In this document: positions 7,502 through 16,126 of the stretch, in pieces
Position numbering within the stretch: the first letter of the stretch is position 1
Layout of the letters: the number at the start of each line of letters is the position of its first letter
Assembly: GCA_903828675.1 (NCBI GenBank)
Contig: CAIKND010000228.1
Span: forward strand, 1 to 64,000
Direction: 5' to 3'
Length of the DNA stretch: 64,000 nucleotides
DNA from: an uncultured Acidobacteriaceae bacterium
GTDB taxonomy: Bacteria; Acidobacteriota; Terriglobia; Terriglobales; Acidobacteriaceae
The notes under the pieces: generated by a model
What the model saw: only the letters and a program-made list of their open reading frames with translations
Databases searched by the model: none
What the model was told of the DNA's origin: nothing
Program-made: the position numbers and the translations under genes

Positions 7502-9148
7502 ATGAACAAGTTCGTATGCAAGGCTGGAATGCTGGCTGTGCCGGTGTTCGTTATTGCGCTTACTTTAACCCTCCAGGCTCAGAGCGCAGCAAAGCTGACC
7601 GCCGTACCTCTTCCTCCCATGGGCTGGTCATCGTGGAACAGCTTCTCCAATACGGTGGATTCTTCGATAATCGTTGACCAGGCAAAGGCCATGATTTCGA
7701 CTGGAATGCACAAGGCCGGCTATCAGTACATCAATATCGACGAGGGCTGGTGGCTTGGGCAGCGCGATGAGCAAGGGAACATCGTGGTCGATCCAAAGGC
7801 TTGGCCTGCGCTGGCTCCGGGAGAGCGTGCTGGAGATATGTCCAACATTGTTCGCTATATTCACGGCCTCGGACTGAAGGCCGGCATCTACACAGACGCA
7901 GGAAAGAACGGATGCGGCACGGAGTTTCCAGACCTCGGCCCAGGCTATCCTAATGAAGGAAGCGAAGGCTATTACAACCAGGACTTCCTGCAATTCGCCA
8001 AGTGGGGATTCGACTATGTAAAAGTCGACTGGTGCGGTGGCGACAAGGAGAACCTTGATCCCGCGATTCAATATGCTGAAATAGCCAGAGCCATCCACAG
8101 GGCAGAGGCTATAACCCGACGCCCTTTGTACTACTCCATCTGCAATTGGGGAAAACAGAGCCCCTGGACCTGGGCACCGAACATCGGAGGTGCCCCCGTG
8201 GACATCTGGCGCACCAGCGGCGACATTGTCGATCCGATCGTAGCTAACAGTAAGAACGGCAGCCGCAAAGCGAACTTTGTTAAAGTGCTTTCGAACTTCG
8301 ATCAGGGCATTCATCCCGCCGCGCAGCACACCGGTTTCTACAACGACCCAGACATGATGGTGATTGGCATGCCGGCTCTGACCGATGAGGAAAACCGCGT
8401 GCACATGAGTCTCTGGGCTATGTCGGGAGCGCCCCTCCTTGTCGGCGCAGACCTCACGAAACTGAGTGATGCAACTCGAGCCACCCTCACCAATCCCGCC
8501 GTGCTTGCGGTCGATCAGGATGCCCTCGGCCTTCAGGCCGTTAAGGTTGCCGAGCAGGGAACCGGCCTTGAGGTATGGTCAAAGCCTCTTGCGGCGTCAG
8601 GCAGCCGCGCGGTCTTGCTGCTAAACCGAAATGCCTCTCCGGCAACCATTGCTGTCCGCTGGGCCGATCTCGGGATCCTCGACGCCTCTTCGGCCACGGT
8701 AGAAGATCTCTGGGCCGGCAAGGAGTTGGGTGACTTCAAGTCGCCATACTCTGCACAGATTCCGGCCGGAGACGCATTCCTCCTTCTCGTCCACGGGAGC
8801 GAAGGCAAATTAATTACCTACAAAGCAGACAGCGCCGGAAACCAGACGCCCGGCAAGCAAAGCGGCCTCGTCGCGAAAGCTAGCTCACTTACCTTCAAAG
8901 ATGTGGCCTCGCGAAGCCGGGTTGCCAGAATTCAGATCGCCTACACCAACCCCGACAAGAAGGCCCGCATCGCCGAACTCCGCGTGAATGGCCAGGTCGC
9001 CACCCGCATCGCCTTCCCACCCACCGGAAGCGGAACAGGCGCCGTATGGCTTCAGGCCGAGTTTGATCGGCCGGGTGCAAAGAACGTACTCACGTTTTCC
9101 TTAGCCAACGATCCAGGCCCCGCGATCAAGTTCATCGCTGTCGATTGA
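7502..9148 (+). CDS. Secreted alpha-galactosidase, glycoside hydrolase family 27
   Basis: About 548 residues with an N-terminal signal (hydrophobic 12-26, ending LQAQSA). The barrel shows the family sequence PPMGWSSWNSF, then NIDEGWW, then YVKVDWCGGD, whose first Asp (residue 176) is the expected nucleophile. WRTSGDI and FYNDPDMMVIG follow. It should release terminal alpha-linked galactose from oligosaccharides or hemicellulose. The C-terminal part after about residue 420 is a beta domain plus an additional module of unknown role. ATG 7502 is chosen because GAGGAG lies 5 bases upstream; the longer frame from 7472 adds a non-hydrophobic stretch before the signal. A palindrome at 7453-7470 may regulate it. 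Confidence 0.9.
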   Translation: MNKFVCKAGMLAVPVFVIALTLTLQAQSAAKLTAVPLPPMGWSSWNSFSNTVDSSIIVDQAKAMISTGMHKAGYQYINIDEGWWLGQRDEQGNIVVDPKAWPALAPGERAGDMSNIVRYIHGLGLKAGIYTDAGKNGCGTEFPDLGPGYPNEGSEGYYNQDFLQFAKWGFDYVKVDWCGGDKENLDPAIQYAEIARAIHRAEAITRRPLYYSICNWGKQSPWTWAPNIGGAPVDIWRTSGDIVDPIVANSKNGSRKANFVKVLSNFDQGIHPAAQHTGFYNDPDMMVIGMPALTDEENRVHMSLWAMSGAPLLVGADLTKLSDATRATLTNPAVLAVDQDALGLQAVKVAEQGTGLEVWSKPLAASGSRAVLLLNRNASPATIAVRWADLGILDASSATVEDLWAGKELGDFKSPYSAQIPAGDAFLLLVHGSEGKLITYKADSAGNQTPGKQSGLVAKASSLTFKDVASRSRVARIQIAYTNPDKKARIAELRVNGQVATRIAFPPTGSGTGAVWLQAEFDRPGAKNVLTFSLANDPGPAIKFIAVD

Positions 9149-9258
9149 GCCGGTCATAAGATCAAGACTCCGCCAACCAGGACTGGATAACCGACAACCT
9201 CAAATAGCCCTCGCGAAAGCCCCGGCATAGCTTGGCTACCTGCGAAATAATAGAACGG

Positions 9259-10584
9259 ATGCAGACAACCAAAAATCAGCTGGATGCTGTTGGGTTCGAT
9301 TTCGGCACCACAAACAGTTCGGTCGCGTTCTTAAAGGATGATTCCGAGGTGCAGTTTGCTTCGTTCACGTCGCTTGGAACGCAGGTGGAGTCTTCCCGCT
9401 CGGTCCTCTATCTTGAACAATTCAAAACCGCAAGCGGTGCCCGCAGAGCGCATGTCTTCACAGGCCCGGCAGCTATCGAGCATTATCTTCAGGCCGAGGA
9501 AAAGGGCCGCCTCATTCAGTCGCTCAAGTCTCACCTTTCCAGCCGGTCGCTTACTGGAACTGAGGTCTTTGGCCGCCGCTACAAGCTTGAAGACCTCATT
9601 GCCCGCATGATCGGCGATCTACGCAAACAGGCCGCGTCGCAATTTGGAAGGCCCGTTCACTATGCCATGGTAGGCCGCCCCGTTCGCTTTGTTGGCTCAG
9701 AGACACCGGAGGACGACGATTTTGCCGTTTCACGCTTGCGTGAGGCATTTGCGGCTGCGGGTTTTGAACGTGTGGACTTCGAGATGGAACCGGTCGCGGC
9801 CGCCTGCGCCTATGAGGCGACGCTCGACCACGATGAACTGATTCTGATTGGCGACTTTGGCGGCGGTACCAGCGACTTTTCGCTGCTGCATGTCGGTTCA
9901 GGTGTGCGCCGCCGCGGCCGTACTCCCCAGGATTTGCTCGGCAACAGCGGTGTGGGCCTTGCTGGTGATGCCTTCGATGCCCGCATCGTCCGCAAACTCG
10001 TCTCGCCGGCACTGGGATCGGACTCTGAGGCGCGCTCACTCAATAAGCTTCTGCCCGCTGTTCCTGCATGGATCTACGCCAACCTCGAGCGCTGGCATTA
10101 TCTGTCTTTCCTGCGCACCAACAACGTTCGCGAAATCCTCAAAAGCGCGCACATCCGGGCGCTGGAGCCGGAGAAGATTCAGGCTTTGATTACGATCATT
10201 GATGAAGACCTCGGCTACCAGCTTCACCAGGCTGTGCAGCGGGTCAAGTTTGAACTGTCGCGCGGCCATAGCGCCGAATTTCGCTTTCGCGACAGTAGTT
10301 TGGATTTGCGCATACCCGTCACCCGTCGCGAGTTTGAATCGTGGATCGAACGTGATCTGCAGGTCATCGAGAATTCGATTGACAAGCTCCTCACCGCCTC
10401 CGGCATCCATCCAAAAGCAGTCGACCGTGTATTTCTTACCGGCGGCAGCTCATTTGTTCCCGCTGTGCGCCACATCTTCGAGACCCGCTTCGGTCAGGAA
10501 CGTATTCGTGGCGGCAACGAATTTACCTCTGTTGCTCACGGTCTCGCATTGCGCGCGGCGGAGTCATTGAGCCAGACTTCCTAG
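9259..10584 (+). CDS. Hsp70-family protein, YegD-like
   Basis: A 441-residue actin-fold ATPase. The phosphate-1 motif is VGFDFGTTNSSVAFL at the N-terminus, phosphate-2 is LIGDFGGGTSDFS, and the adenosine motif is VFLTGGSSFVPAVRHIF. The C-terminal substrate-binding domain of DnaK is absent, as in E. coli YegD and related short Hsp70-like proteins. The client and role are unknown. It stands alone with no J-domain or GrpE gene next to it. ATG 9259 is preferred over TTG 9232 because the conserved region starts about 10 residues later. It is followed by a 750-base gene-free region. Confidence 0.85.
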   Translation: MQTTKNQLDAVGFDFGTTNSSVAFLKDDSEVQFASFTSLGTQVESSRSVLYLEQFKTASGARRAHVFTGPAAIEHYLQAEEKGRLIQSLKSHLSSRSLTGTEVFGRRYKLEDLIARMIGDLRKQAASQFGRPVHYAMVGRPVRFVGSETPEDDDFAVSRLREAFAAAGFERVDFEMEPVAAACAYEATLDHDELILIGDFGGGTSDFSLLHVGSGVRRRGRTPQDLLGNSGVGLAGDAFDARIVRKLVSPALGSDSEARSLNKLLPAVPAWIYANLERWHYLSFLRTNNVREILKSAHIRALEPEKIQALITIIDEDLGYQLHQAVQRVKFELSRGHSAEFRFRDSSLDLRIPVTRREFESWIERDLQVIENSIDKLLTASGIHPKAVDRVFLTGGSSFVPAVRHIFETRFGQERIRGGNEFTSVAHGLALRAAESLSQTS

Positions 10585-10638
10585 CGACTGCCGGAGCCTC
10601 AAAATCGTCCGCCTCACATTTTCAGGTTTTTTAAAGCG

Positions 10639-10653
10639 AAATGACTTAGCCGC
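10639..10653. repeat. Short repeat AAATGACTTAGCCGC, copy 1
   Basis: AAATGACTTAGCCGC occurs here and again at 10876-10890, where it forms the 5' edge of the C-rich intergenic element. The region from 10585 to 11180 has no credible gene; it holds these repeats, the palindrome at 10701 and the element. Confidence 0.55.
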
Positions 10654-10700
10654 CATTTCAACGGCAGGAATCCGAGATTGTTCGATTCATAAACGAGAGC

Positions 10701-10746
10701 TCCGTGTCCCACCCATTCGCCTTCTTTGGGCGAATGGGTGGGACAG
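10701..10746. repeat. Dispersed palindromic repeat, copy 2
   Basis: A perfect 17-bp stem, TGTCCCACCCATTCGCC (10705-10721) against 10729-10745, closes a 7-base loop. It shares arm, loop and CCGTG flank with the copy at 168-212. It is too far from the upstream gene (about 120 bases) to be its obvious terminator. Confidence 0.8.
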
Positions 10747-10875
10747 CAACCAACTCAGCCCTGCGCCTTTCTATTCCAGGCTTCCAGGATTTTCATTCCT
10801 GGTATTTGAAGTCCAGGATGGGGTGCCGTAGCCCAAAATGACAAAAATGCAGCTGATTTTCATGCTTCTCAATAT

Positions 10876-11090
10876 AAATGACTTAGCCGCAAATTTAAGT
10901 GCAAATAATTACCCGTGCATGGCGCACAATAGTAAATAGAGCACGAAAGGTCAATCCGCACAGTACCACCCATTGCAAACCATGCGCAAAAAGGATGGAT
11001 CGGCGCCGCGTTCACCAGATGTAGACCTTCCCCCCATCCTCTCCCTCCCTGTACCCCCTCCTACCCTCCCTCCCACCCCCCCTATCTCCG
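10876..11090 (+). repeat. Intergenic element with terminal C-rich tract, copy 1
   Basis: Blocks in order are CTTAGCCGC, GCAAATAATTACC (10901-10913), GGCGCACAATAGT (10921-10933) and a GTCAATC-like block, then an almost pure pyrimidine tract (about 11028-11086) rich in CCCTCC and ACCCCC. The same order occurs in reverse orientation at 20020-20176, so this is a dispersed element. The complementary strand has many G-runs and could fold as a G-quadruplex. A proline-rich open frame crosses the tract but has no homologous start in the other copy, so it is not called a gene. Confidence 0.6.
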
Positions 11091-11180
11091 GTGAAACGGT
11101 GCACGTTCAGCCGGAGGCCATAGCGCCTGCTTCGGTGGTCCGCAGTTGCGTTTCTTCAGCCTCGCAGATATCATCCAACT

Positions 11181-11234
11181 ATGAACGGTCACCTCTGTTG
11201 TCGCTTTTGTCCGCTGCTTCGCGCGCACAAGTGA
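11181..11234 (+). CDS. Cysteine-rich leader peptide upstream of the sirohaem reductase
   Basis: An 18-codon ORF encodes MNGHLCCRFCPLLRAHK and stops at TGA 11232-11234, 100 bases before the reductase start. Three of 17 codons are Cys, including a TGT-TGT pair. It is followed by a strong hairpin and T-run before the ribosome binding site of the reductase. That layout matches a translation-coupled attenuator responding to cysteine, the end product of the pathway it would control. Cys-rich leaders of this kind are established in actinobacteria. No clear Shine-Dalgarno sequence precedes the ATG, so a leaderless start is possible. Confidence 0.55.
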   Translation: MNGHLCCRFCPLLRAHK

Positions 11235-11277
11235 CCTGGGTCTGAGAGTCTGATCGTAATTCCAAGGTTCCTGATTG

Positions 11278-11310
11278 CCCGCGATACAGCCATGCTGTCG
11301 CGGGTTTTCT
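11278..11310 (+). terminator. Terminator-like attenuator hairpin in the reductase leader
   Basis: CCCGCG (11278-11283) pairs with CGCGGG (11299-11304), and ACAGC (11286-11290) pairs with GCTGT (11294-11298), with a 2-base bulge and a 3-base loop. TTTTCT follows. It lies between the cysteine leader peptide and the AAAAAGGAAG ribosome binding site, where it would cut off the downstream gene. Confidence 0.6.
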
Positions 11311-11334
11311 GTATCTGTCCCCAAAAAGGAAGAC

Positions 11335-13032
11335 ATGACTCAAATTGCTGAAGTAAAAGAGACCAAGGCCCAAAAGGCCGAGCGCCTTAAGCGCGAAAAG
11401 AACCCGTGGGCCGCCTTTGACGAGGTCCGCGCCTTCGCCCGCGAAGGCCGCTCCAGCGTTGTTCCCGACTGGGCCGCAACCTACTTCAAATGGTGGGGAA
11501 TCTACACGCAAGGCGACGGCGTTGGCGTAACCGGGGGCAAAGGCGGCGAGGGAGTCACCTCCGATTATTTCATGATGCGCATCGGCATTCCCAACGGCAT
11601 CGTCTCTTCCAGCCAGATTCGCGCCATCGCCGGTCTCACCCGCAAATACGCCCGCAATCTGGCTGATATCACTGTGCGCCAGAACATCCAGCTTCACTGG
11701 CTCACCATCGAGTCCCTGCCAGAAATCGTCGATGCGCTTGACGCCATCGGCATGTCGCCCAAAGGTGCCTGCGGCGACGTGGTGCGCAACGTAACCGGAT
11801 GTCCTCTGGCCGGTGTCGCCGCAGACGAGCTGATTGACGCTGCGCCCATCGCTATCGAGATTTCGGATCTGCTCAAGGCAAATCCCGAGTTCTACAACCT
11901 GCCGCGCAAATTCAAGATCTGCGCCACCGGTTGCCCATCGTGGTGCAGCTATCCAGAGATCAACGACATTGGCTTCACGGCTGTTAAACACAACGGCCAG
12001 GTGGGCTTTTCCTTGCGCGTTGGCGGCGGCCTCTCCAATGAGCCGCACCTTGCCGTTCGACTTGATGCCTTCGTTCTCCCCGACCAGGCAGTCCGCGTGG
12101 CGCGTGCCGTGGCCGAGATTTTCCGCGACCAGCAGGGCCTCCGCGAAAGCCGTGACCGTGCCCGCCTTAAATATCTCTTCATGAAAGAAGGCTGGACCAG
12201 CGAGCGCTTCTTGGCGGAACTTCAGTCGCGCCTCGACTTCAAGCTCCTTCCCGGCGTTCCCGAGCAGGTGCCCGCCGACATTCTCCGCGACCACACTGGC
12301 ATACATCCCCAGCGCCAAGCGGGTCTCTGCTACGTGGGCGCCTCCGTCCTTCGCGGCCGTCTCACCGGTGAACAGCTTGAGGCCGCAGCCGATCTCGCCG
12401 AGCGTTTTGGCAGCGGAGCCCTTCGCGCCACCGTATCGCAAAATTTGATCTTCATCGACATACCAAAGGCCAAGACTGCGGAACTCGCACTCGAACTGAA
12501 CAAGATCGGTCTTCAGGTTGATGGCTCACAGTTTTGGCGCGGTGCCGTCGCTTGCACTGGTACCGAGTTTTGCAAACTCGCCATCACCGAAACCAAGGGC
12601 TTTACCCGTTGGCTTGTGGATGAACTTGAGGAGCGCTTACCTCAATTCGACCAGCAACTTAAGCTTCACGTAACCGGCTGCCCGAACGGTTGCGGCCAGC
12701 ACTGGATTGCCGACATCGGCCTCGAAGGCAAGAAGATTAAGCACGACGGCAAGCTGACCGATGCTTATTACTTCTGTCTCGGCGGAGCCGTGGGCCAGGA
12801 CGCAGCTATCTCCAGGCCTGTAGGCTATCGCTGCCCCGCCCCGCTCATTCCTGAAGCCATCGAGCGCCTCCTGCGCCACTACCTGGCAGGCCGCAAGCCA
12901 GAGGAGAACCTGCGTTCCTGGTTCGGCCGCCACTCCAACGACGAACTCCGGGCACAACTTGCCGGCGAGGTTCTCGCTGCAGTCAAGCGCGATTTGCCGG
13001 CGGGCCGCGTACCTCACGGCGCGGCAGATTGA
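11335..13032 (+). CDS. Sirohaem nitrite/sulfite reductase
   Basis: 565 residues with the duplicated ferredoxin-like/sirohaem fold. The [4Fe-4S]-sirohaem ligands are Cys407 and Cys413 (ACTGTEFC) and Cys449 and Cys453 (TGCPNGCG). The N-terminal half carries the matching TGCPLAGVA and TGCPSWCSYPE segments. It performs six-electron reduction of sulfite to sulfide or nitrite to ammonia, probably with ferredoxin as donor. The two activities cannot be told apart reliably from motifs. The cysteine-rich leader peptide upstream favours sulfite. The start ATG 11335 has AGGAAG a few bases upstream. The sirohaem synthase gene follows 10 bases after its stop. Confidence 0.9.
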   Translation: MTQIAEVKETKAQKAERLKREKNPWAAFDEVRAFAREGRSSVVPDWAATYFKWWGIYTQGDGVGVTGGKGGEGVTSDYFMMRIGIPNGIVSSSQIRAIAGLTRKYARNLADITVRQNIQLHWLTIESLPEIVDALDAIGMSPKGACGDVVRNVTGCPLAGVAADELIDAAPIAIEISDLLKANPEFYNLPRKFKICATGCPSWCSYPEINDIGFTAVKHNGQVGFSLRVGGGLSNEPHLAVRLDAFVLPDQAVRVARAVAEIFRDQQGLRESRDRARLKYLFMKEGWTSERFLAELQSRLDFKLLPGVPEQVPADILRDHTGIHPQRQAGLCYVGASVLRGRLTGEQLEAAADLAERFGSGALRATVSQNLIFIDIPKAKTAELALELNKIGLQVDGSQFWRGAVACTGTEFCKLAITETKGFTRWLVDELEERLPQFDQQLKLHVTGCPNGCGQHWIADIGLEGKKIKHDGKLTDAYYFCLGGAVGQDAAISRPVGYRCPAPLIPEAIERLLRHYLAGRKPEENLRSWFGRHSNDELRAQLAGEVLAAVKRDLPAGRVPHGAAD

Positions 13033-13042
13033 AGGTCGACTC

Positions 13043-14419
13043 ATGAGCCTATTGCCCATCTTCCTCAAACTCGAAGGTCGCCGCTGCCTCCTGGTTGGTG
13101 CGGGCACGGTGGCGCTGGACAAGATCGGCTCGCTTCTCAAGACAGGGCTGCGGTTGCGGGTCGTCGCGCCGGAGGCGAGGCCGGAGATCCGTCAGCTGGC
13201 TTTGGAAGGGAAGCTCGAATGGATCCAGCGTCCGTTTGAGTTCGCGGACCTCGGTGGCAATTTCCTGGTGATCACGGCGACCGATTCCCACCAGGTCAAT
13301 GCCGAAGTCTATCGTGCAGCCGTCGAGCGCAACATTCTCTGCAACAGCGCGGACGACATTCCCAACTGCGACTTCTTCTTCGGATCGGTCGTACGCCGCG
13401 GTGATCTGCAGATCGCGATTTCCACTGCCGGACAAAGCCCTGCATTCGCCCAGCGCCTACGCCGCGAGATTGATGAGCAACTGCCCGAGGACCTTGGCTC
13501 ATGGCTGGCCAACCTCGGCCAGCTTCGCCGCGACGTTCTGGCAACGCACTTTCGTAGCGAGGACCGCAAAGCTCTCCTGCACCAATTAGCCCAGCGACAC
13601 ATCTGCGAATCGTCAGCTTGCCCGTCGCGCAAGCTGGCCTCGCCGCCGCAGACGAATCAGGGCAGGGATGCCGCCGCAGGCCGCGTTCACCTCGTAGGAG
13701 CAGGCCCCGGCGATCCTGACCTGCTTACCGTCAAAGCCCAGCGCCTCATCCAGGCCGCGGACATCCTTTTGCACGACGACTTGGTTCCGCAGACGATTCT
13801 CGACCTAGCTTCGCCAGGGGCGGAAATCGTCAACGTTGGCAAGCGCTGCGGTGTCAAGACCATTACTCAGAGCGAAATCAACGCCTTGATGGTCGGGCAT
13901 GCCGTCCAGAACCACAATGTAGTTCGCCTGAAAAGCGGGGATCCGCTCCTTTTCGGACGTGCAGCGGAAGAAATGGCAGCCCTCACCGAGGCAGGTGTTC
14001 CATTCGAAGTCGTCCCCGGCGTCTCGGCTGCCTTCGCCGCTGCTGCTGCCATTGGATGCTCTCTTACGGATCGCGGCTGGGCGTCGAGCGTCAATTTCTC
14101 TACCGGACATCACGCCAATTCCCACGACAACGCGCCTCTGCCGGAACTCGAAAACACCACCCGCGTTGTTTACATGCCCGGACGCGACCTGCATCTGCTC
14201 GCCCAGGAATGGCTCCAGCAGGGCTTGCCGCCCGACTTCCCCTGCGCCATCGTCTCCCGCGCAGCGCAACCCGGCCAGCAGGTGCTGTACACCACGCTAG
14301 CCGCGCTTGGAGACGCCGCCCCTACGCATGCACCCAGCCTGCTGGTCGCCGGGTGGACCGTTCGTCAAATCCCGATGGCGGATCGATTGTCCGTGGACAC
14401 TCTCTCGGTTAGAGCCTGA
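13043..14419 (+). CDS. cysG: Sirohaem synthase, fused precorrin-2 dehydrogenase/ferrochelatase and uroporphyrinogen-III methyltransferase
   Basis: About 458 residues. The N-terminal NAD-binding part has LLVGAGTVALDKI and STAGQSPAFAQRLRREID, as in CysG/Met8. The second part, from about residue 212, starts VHLVGAGPGDPDLLTVKAQRLI, the SAM-dependent uroporphyrinogen-III methyltransferase signature, and contains VVRLKSGDPLLFGR. The fusion turns uroporphyrinogen III into sirohaem, the cofactor of the preceding reductase. The start ATG 13043 is preceded by GAAGGT. A low-complexity linker joins the domains at about residues 190-210. Co-transcription with the reductase is likely from the 10-base gap. 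Confidence 0.93.
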   Translation: MSLLPIFLKLEGRRCLLVGAGTVALDKIGSLLKTGLRLRVVAPEARPEIRQLALEGKLEWIQRPFEFADLGGNFLVITATDSHQVNAEVYRAAVERNILCNSADDIPNCDFFFGSVVRRGDLQIAISTAGQSPAFAQRLRREIDEQLPEDLGSWLANLGQLRRDVLATHFRSEDRKALLHQLAQRHICESSACPSRKLASPPQTNQGRDAAAGRVHLVGAGPGDPDLLTVKAQRLIQAADILLHDDLVPQTILDLASPGAEIVNVGKRCGVKTITQSEINALMVGHAVQNHNVVRLKSGDPLLFGRAAEEMAALTEAGVPFEVVPGVSAAFAAAAAIGCSLTDRGWASSVNFSTGHHANSHDNAPLPELENTTRVVYMPGRDLHLLAQEWLQQGLPPDFPCAIVSRAAQPGQQVLYTTLAALGDAAPTHAPSLLVAGWTVRQIPMADRLSVDTLSVRA

Positions 14420-14501
14420 AACCTGCGAGATTGTCTCCTCGTGAATTACGTTGGTGTTCAAGAGCCGTCTATGTTCAGTAAGAAGCTGATAACCTAAAAA
14501 C

Positions 14502-15197
14502 ATGAAATTTGGAGTCTTGGTTTTCCCCGGTTCCAACTGCGATCACGATACATACCATGTGATCGCTGAAGTGGCTCACCAATCCGTCACGTTTCTCTGG
14601 CACGACTCTGAGGATTTACAGGGGGTGGATGCGGTTTTGGTTCCGGGTGGGTTTGCATATGGCGATTACCTGCGTACTGGCGCCATCGCGCGCTTTTCTC
14701 CGGTGATGCAATCGGTCAAGCGTTTTGCAGCGGGTGGTGGGGTCGTCCTCGGCATTTGCAACGGCTTTCAGATTCTGACCGAGGCCGGTCTGTTGCCAGG
14801 GGCCCTGATGCGCAACGCCGGGCTCAAGTACATCTGCAAGCAGGTTCATCTGCGCACGGAGACTGCGGATAGCCCGTTCACCAGCCTTCTCACCAAGGGT
14901 GAGGTGCTGCAGATGCCGATTGGCCACATGGAAGGCAATTACTTCTGCACCCCGGATGAGTTGGAGCAACTGCAGTCTGAGGATCGGATCGCCTTCCGCT
15001 ATGCCACGGCAGAGGGAGAGATCACCGCCGAAGCCAATCCCAATGGCTCCCTGAGTAATATTGCGGGCATTCTTAATGCGGAACGAAACGTTCTCGGAAT
15101 GATGCCTCATCCAGACAGATCAAGCGAACAATTGCTGGGTTCTGCGGATGGCTGGAAGATTTTTGCCTCGATGGTCGAGGTCTTGGCGGCACGCTGA
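14502..15197 (+). CDS. purQ: Phosphoribosylformylglycinamidine synthase, glutaminase subunit
   Basis: A 231-residue class I glutamine amidotransferase that supplies ammonia to PurL in purine synthesis. It begins KFGVLVFPGSNCDHD. The nucleophile motif is GVVLGICNGFQIL. The His-Glu pair of the triad is in MMPHPDRSSE near the C-terminus. Partner genes purS and purL are not adjacent. Length is normal for the family. Confidence 0.95.
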   Translation: MKFGVLVFPGSNCDHDTYHVIAEVAHQSVTFLWHDSEDLQGVDAVLVPGGFAYGDYLRTGAIARFSPVMQSVKRFAAGGGVVLGICNGFQILTEAGLLPGALMRNAGLKYICKQVHLRTETADSPFTSLLTKGEVLQMPIGHMEGNYFCTPDELEQLQSEDRIAFRYATAEGEITAEANPNGSLSNIAGILNAERNVLGMMPHPDRSSEQLLGSADGWKIFASMVEVLAAR

Positions 15198-15230
15198 AGT
15201 CTCTGTCCGTGGATATAGAGGACCTAACCG

Positions 15231-16109
15231 ATGATCGATATTCACCATCACTTAATCTACGGCGTAGACGACGGGGCGCCGGATCTTAAAACCTCCTTGG
15301 CCATGGCGCATGAAGCCGCCAGGGACGGTGTAACACATATCGCGTGTACGCCGCATGCGAGCGATCGATATCCTTTTGAGGTCGAGTTGGTTGAGGAGCG
15401 TCTGGGCGAGTTGAGGGAACTGCTGAAGGGCGTCGTCGAATTGAGCCTTGGCTGTGAGATGCACCTATCCGCCGACAATATTTTTGCGGCTTTGGCCAAG
15501 CCTCTGAGCTATTCAATCAACGGTAAGGGTTACCTGCTGGTCGAGTTTCCCAACATGACTATCGCTCCGCAGTTGACTGACGCCCTGTTCAAGTTGCAGT
15601 CCGTTGGCAATACACTGATCGTCGCTCATCCGGAGAGATGTCCAGCCGTGCGCAGTAACCCCGAGTTGCTGGCGGACTGGATGCGCAAAGGGTGCCTGAT
15701 TCAAGTGACCGCCAACGCTTTATATGGGCGCTGCGGCAAGATGGCCGAGGCGCTTTCAAATGAGCTTCTGAATCGGAACTGGATTCACTTTCTGGCGACG
15801 GATGCACACCGGATGGAGTGGCGTCCACCCCATCTGAAGAAGGCCTACGACTATGTGGCTAAGCGAGCCGGCGAAGAAACCGCTCAGCGCTTGTGCTTGA
15901 CCAACCCGCAAGCGGCAGTCGAAGGTAATGAGTGGCCTGCACAACCTGAAGCGGTTGGGCTTTGGGAACATATGCCGCTGGAGTTTGAGGTGAAGCATTT
16001 TGCCACTACTTCAAAGTCGGCTTCTTCGGGAAGCCGCGCCGCTGGTTCCAGCAAGGCTACTCCCCGGACGGGAGCTAAAGGCTTTTGGGAGCGCCTGTTC
16101 GCGAGGTAG
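15231..16109 (+). CDS. PHP-domain tyrosine phosphatase, CpsB/CapC (YwqE) family
   Basis: 292 residues. The metal-binding start MIDIHHHLIYGVDDGA, then ACTPHAS, then VAHPERC and FLATDAHR, are the PHP-family ligand positions of CpsB/YwqE manganese-dependent tyrosine phosphatases. Those enzymes control capsule and exopolysaccharide export kinases. No kinase or capsule gene is adjacent, so a role in polysaccharide control is inference. The last 50 residues are Ser/Lys-rich and not part of the fold. Confidence 0.85.
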   Translation: MIDIHHHLIYGVDDGAPDLKTSLAMAHEAARDGVTHIACTPHASDRYPFEVELVEERLGELRELLKGVVELSLGCEMHLSADNIFAALAKPLSYSINGKGYLLVEFPNMTIAPQLTDALFKLQSVGNTLIVAHPERCPAVRSNPELLADWMRKGCLIQVTANALYGRCGKMAEALSNELLNRNWIHFLATDAHRMEWRPPHLKKAYDYVAKRAGEETAQRLCLTNPQAAVEGNEWPAQPEAVGLWEHMPLEFEVKHFATTSKSASSGSRAAGSSKATPRTGAKGFWERLFAR

Positions 16110-16126
16110 AGGCTCAGATTCGAAGG

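Noticed and set aside
10973..11245. Proline-rich open frame across the C-rich tract
   Set aside because: It arises from the CCC-rich DNA and overlaps the better-supported Cys leader ORF; the other copy of the element has no homologous start.
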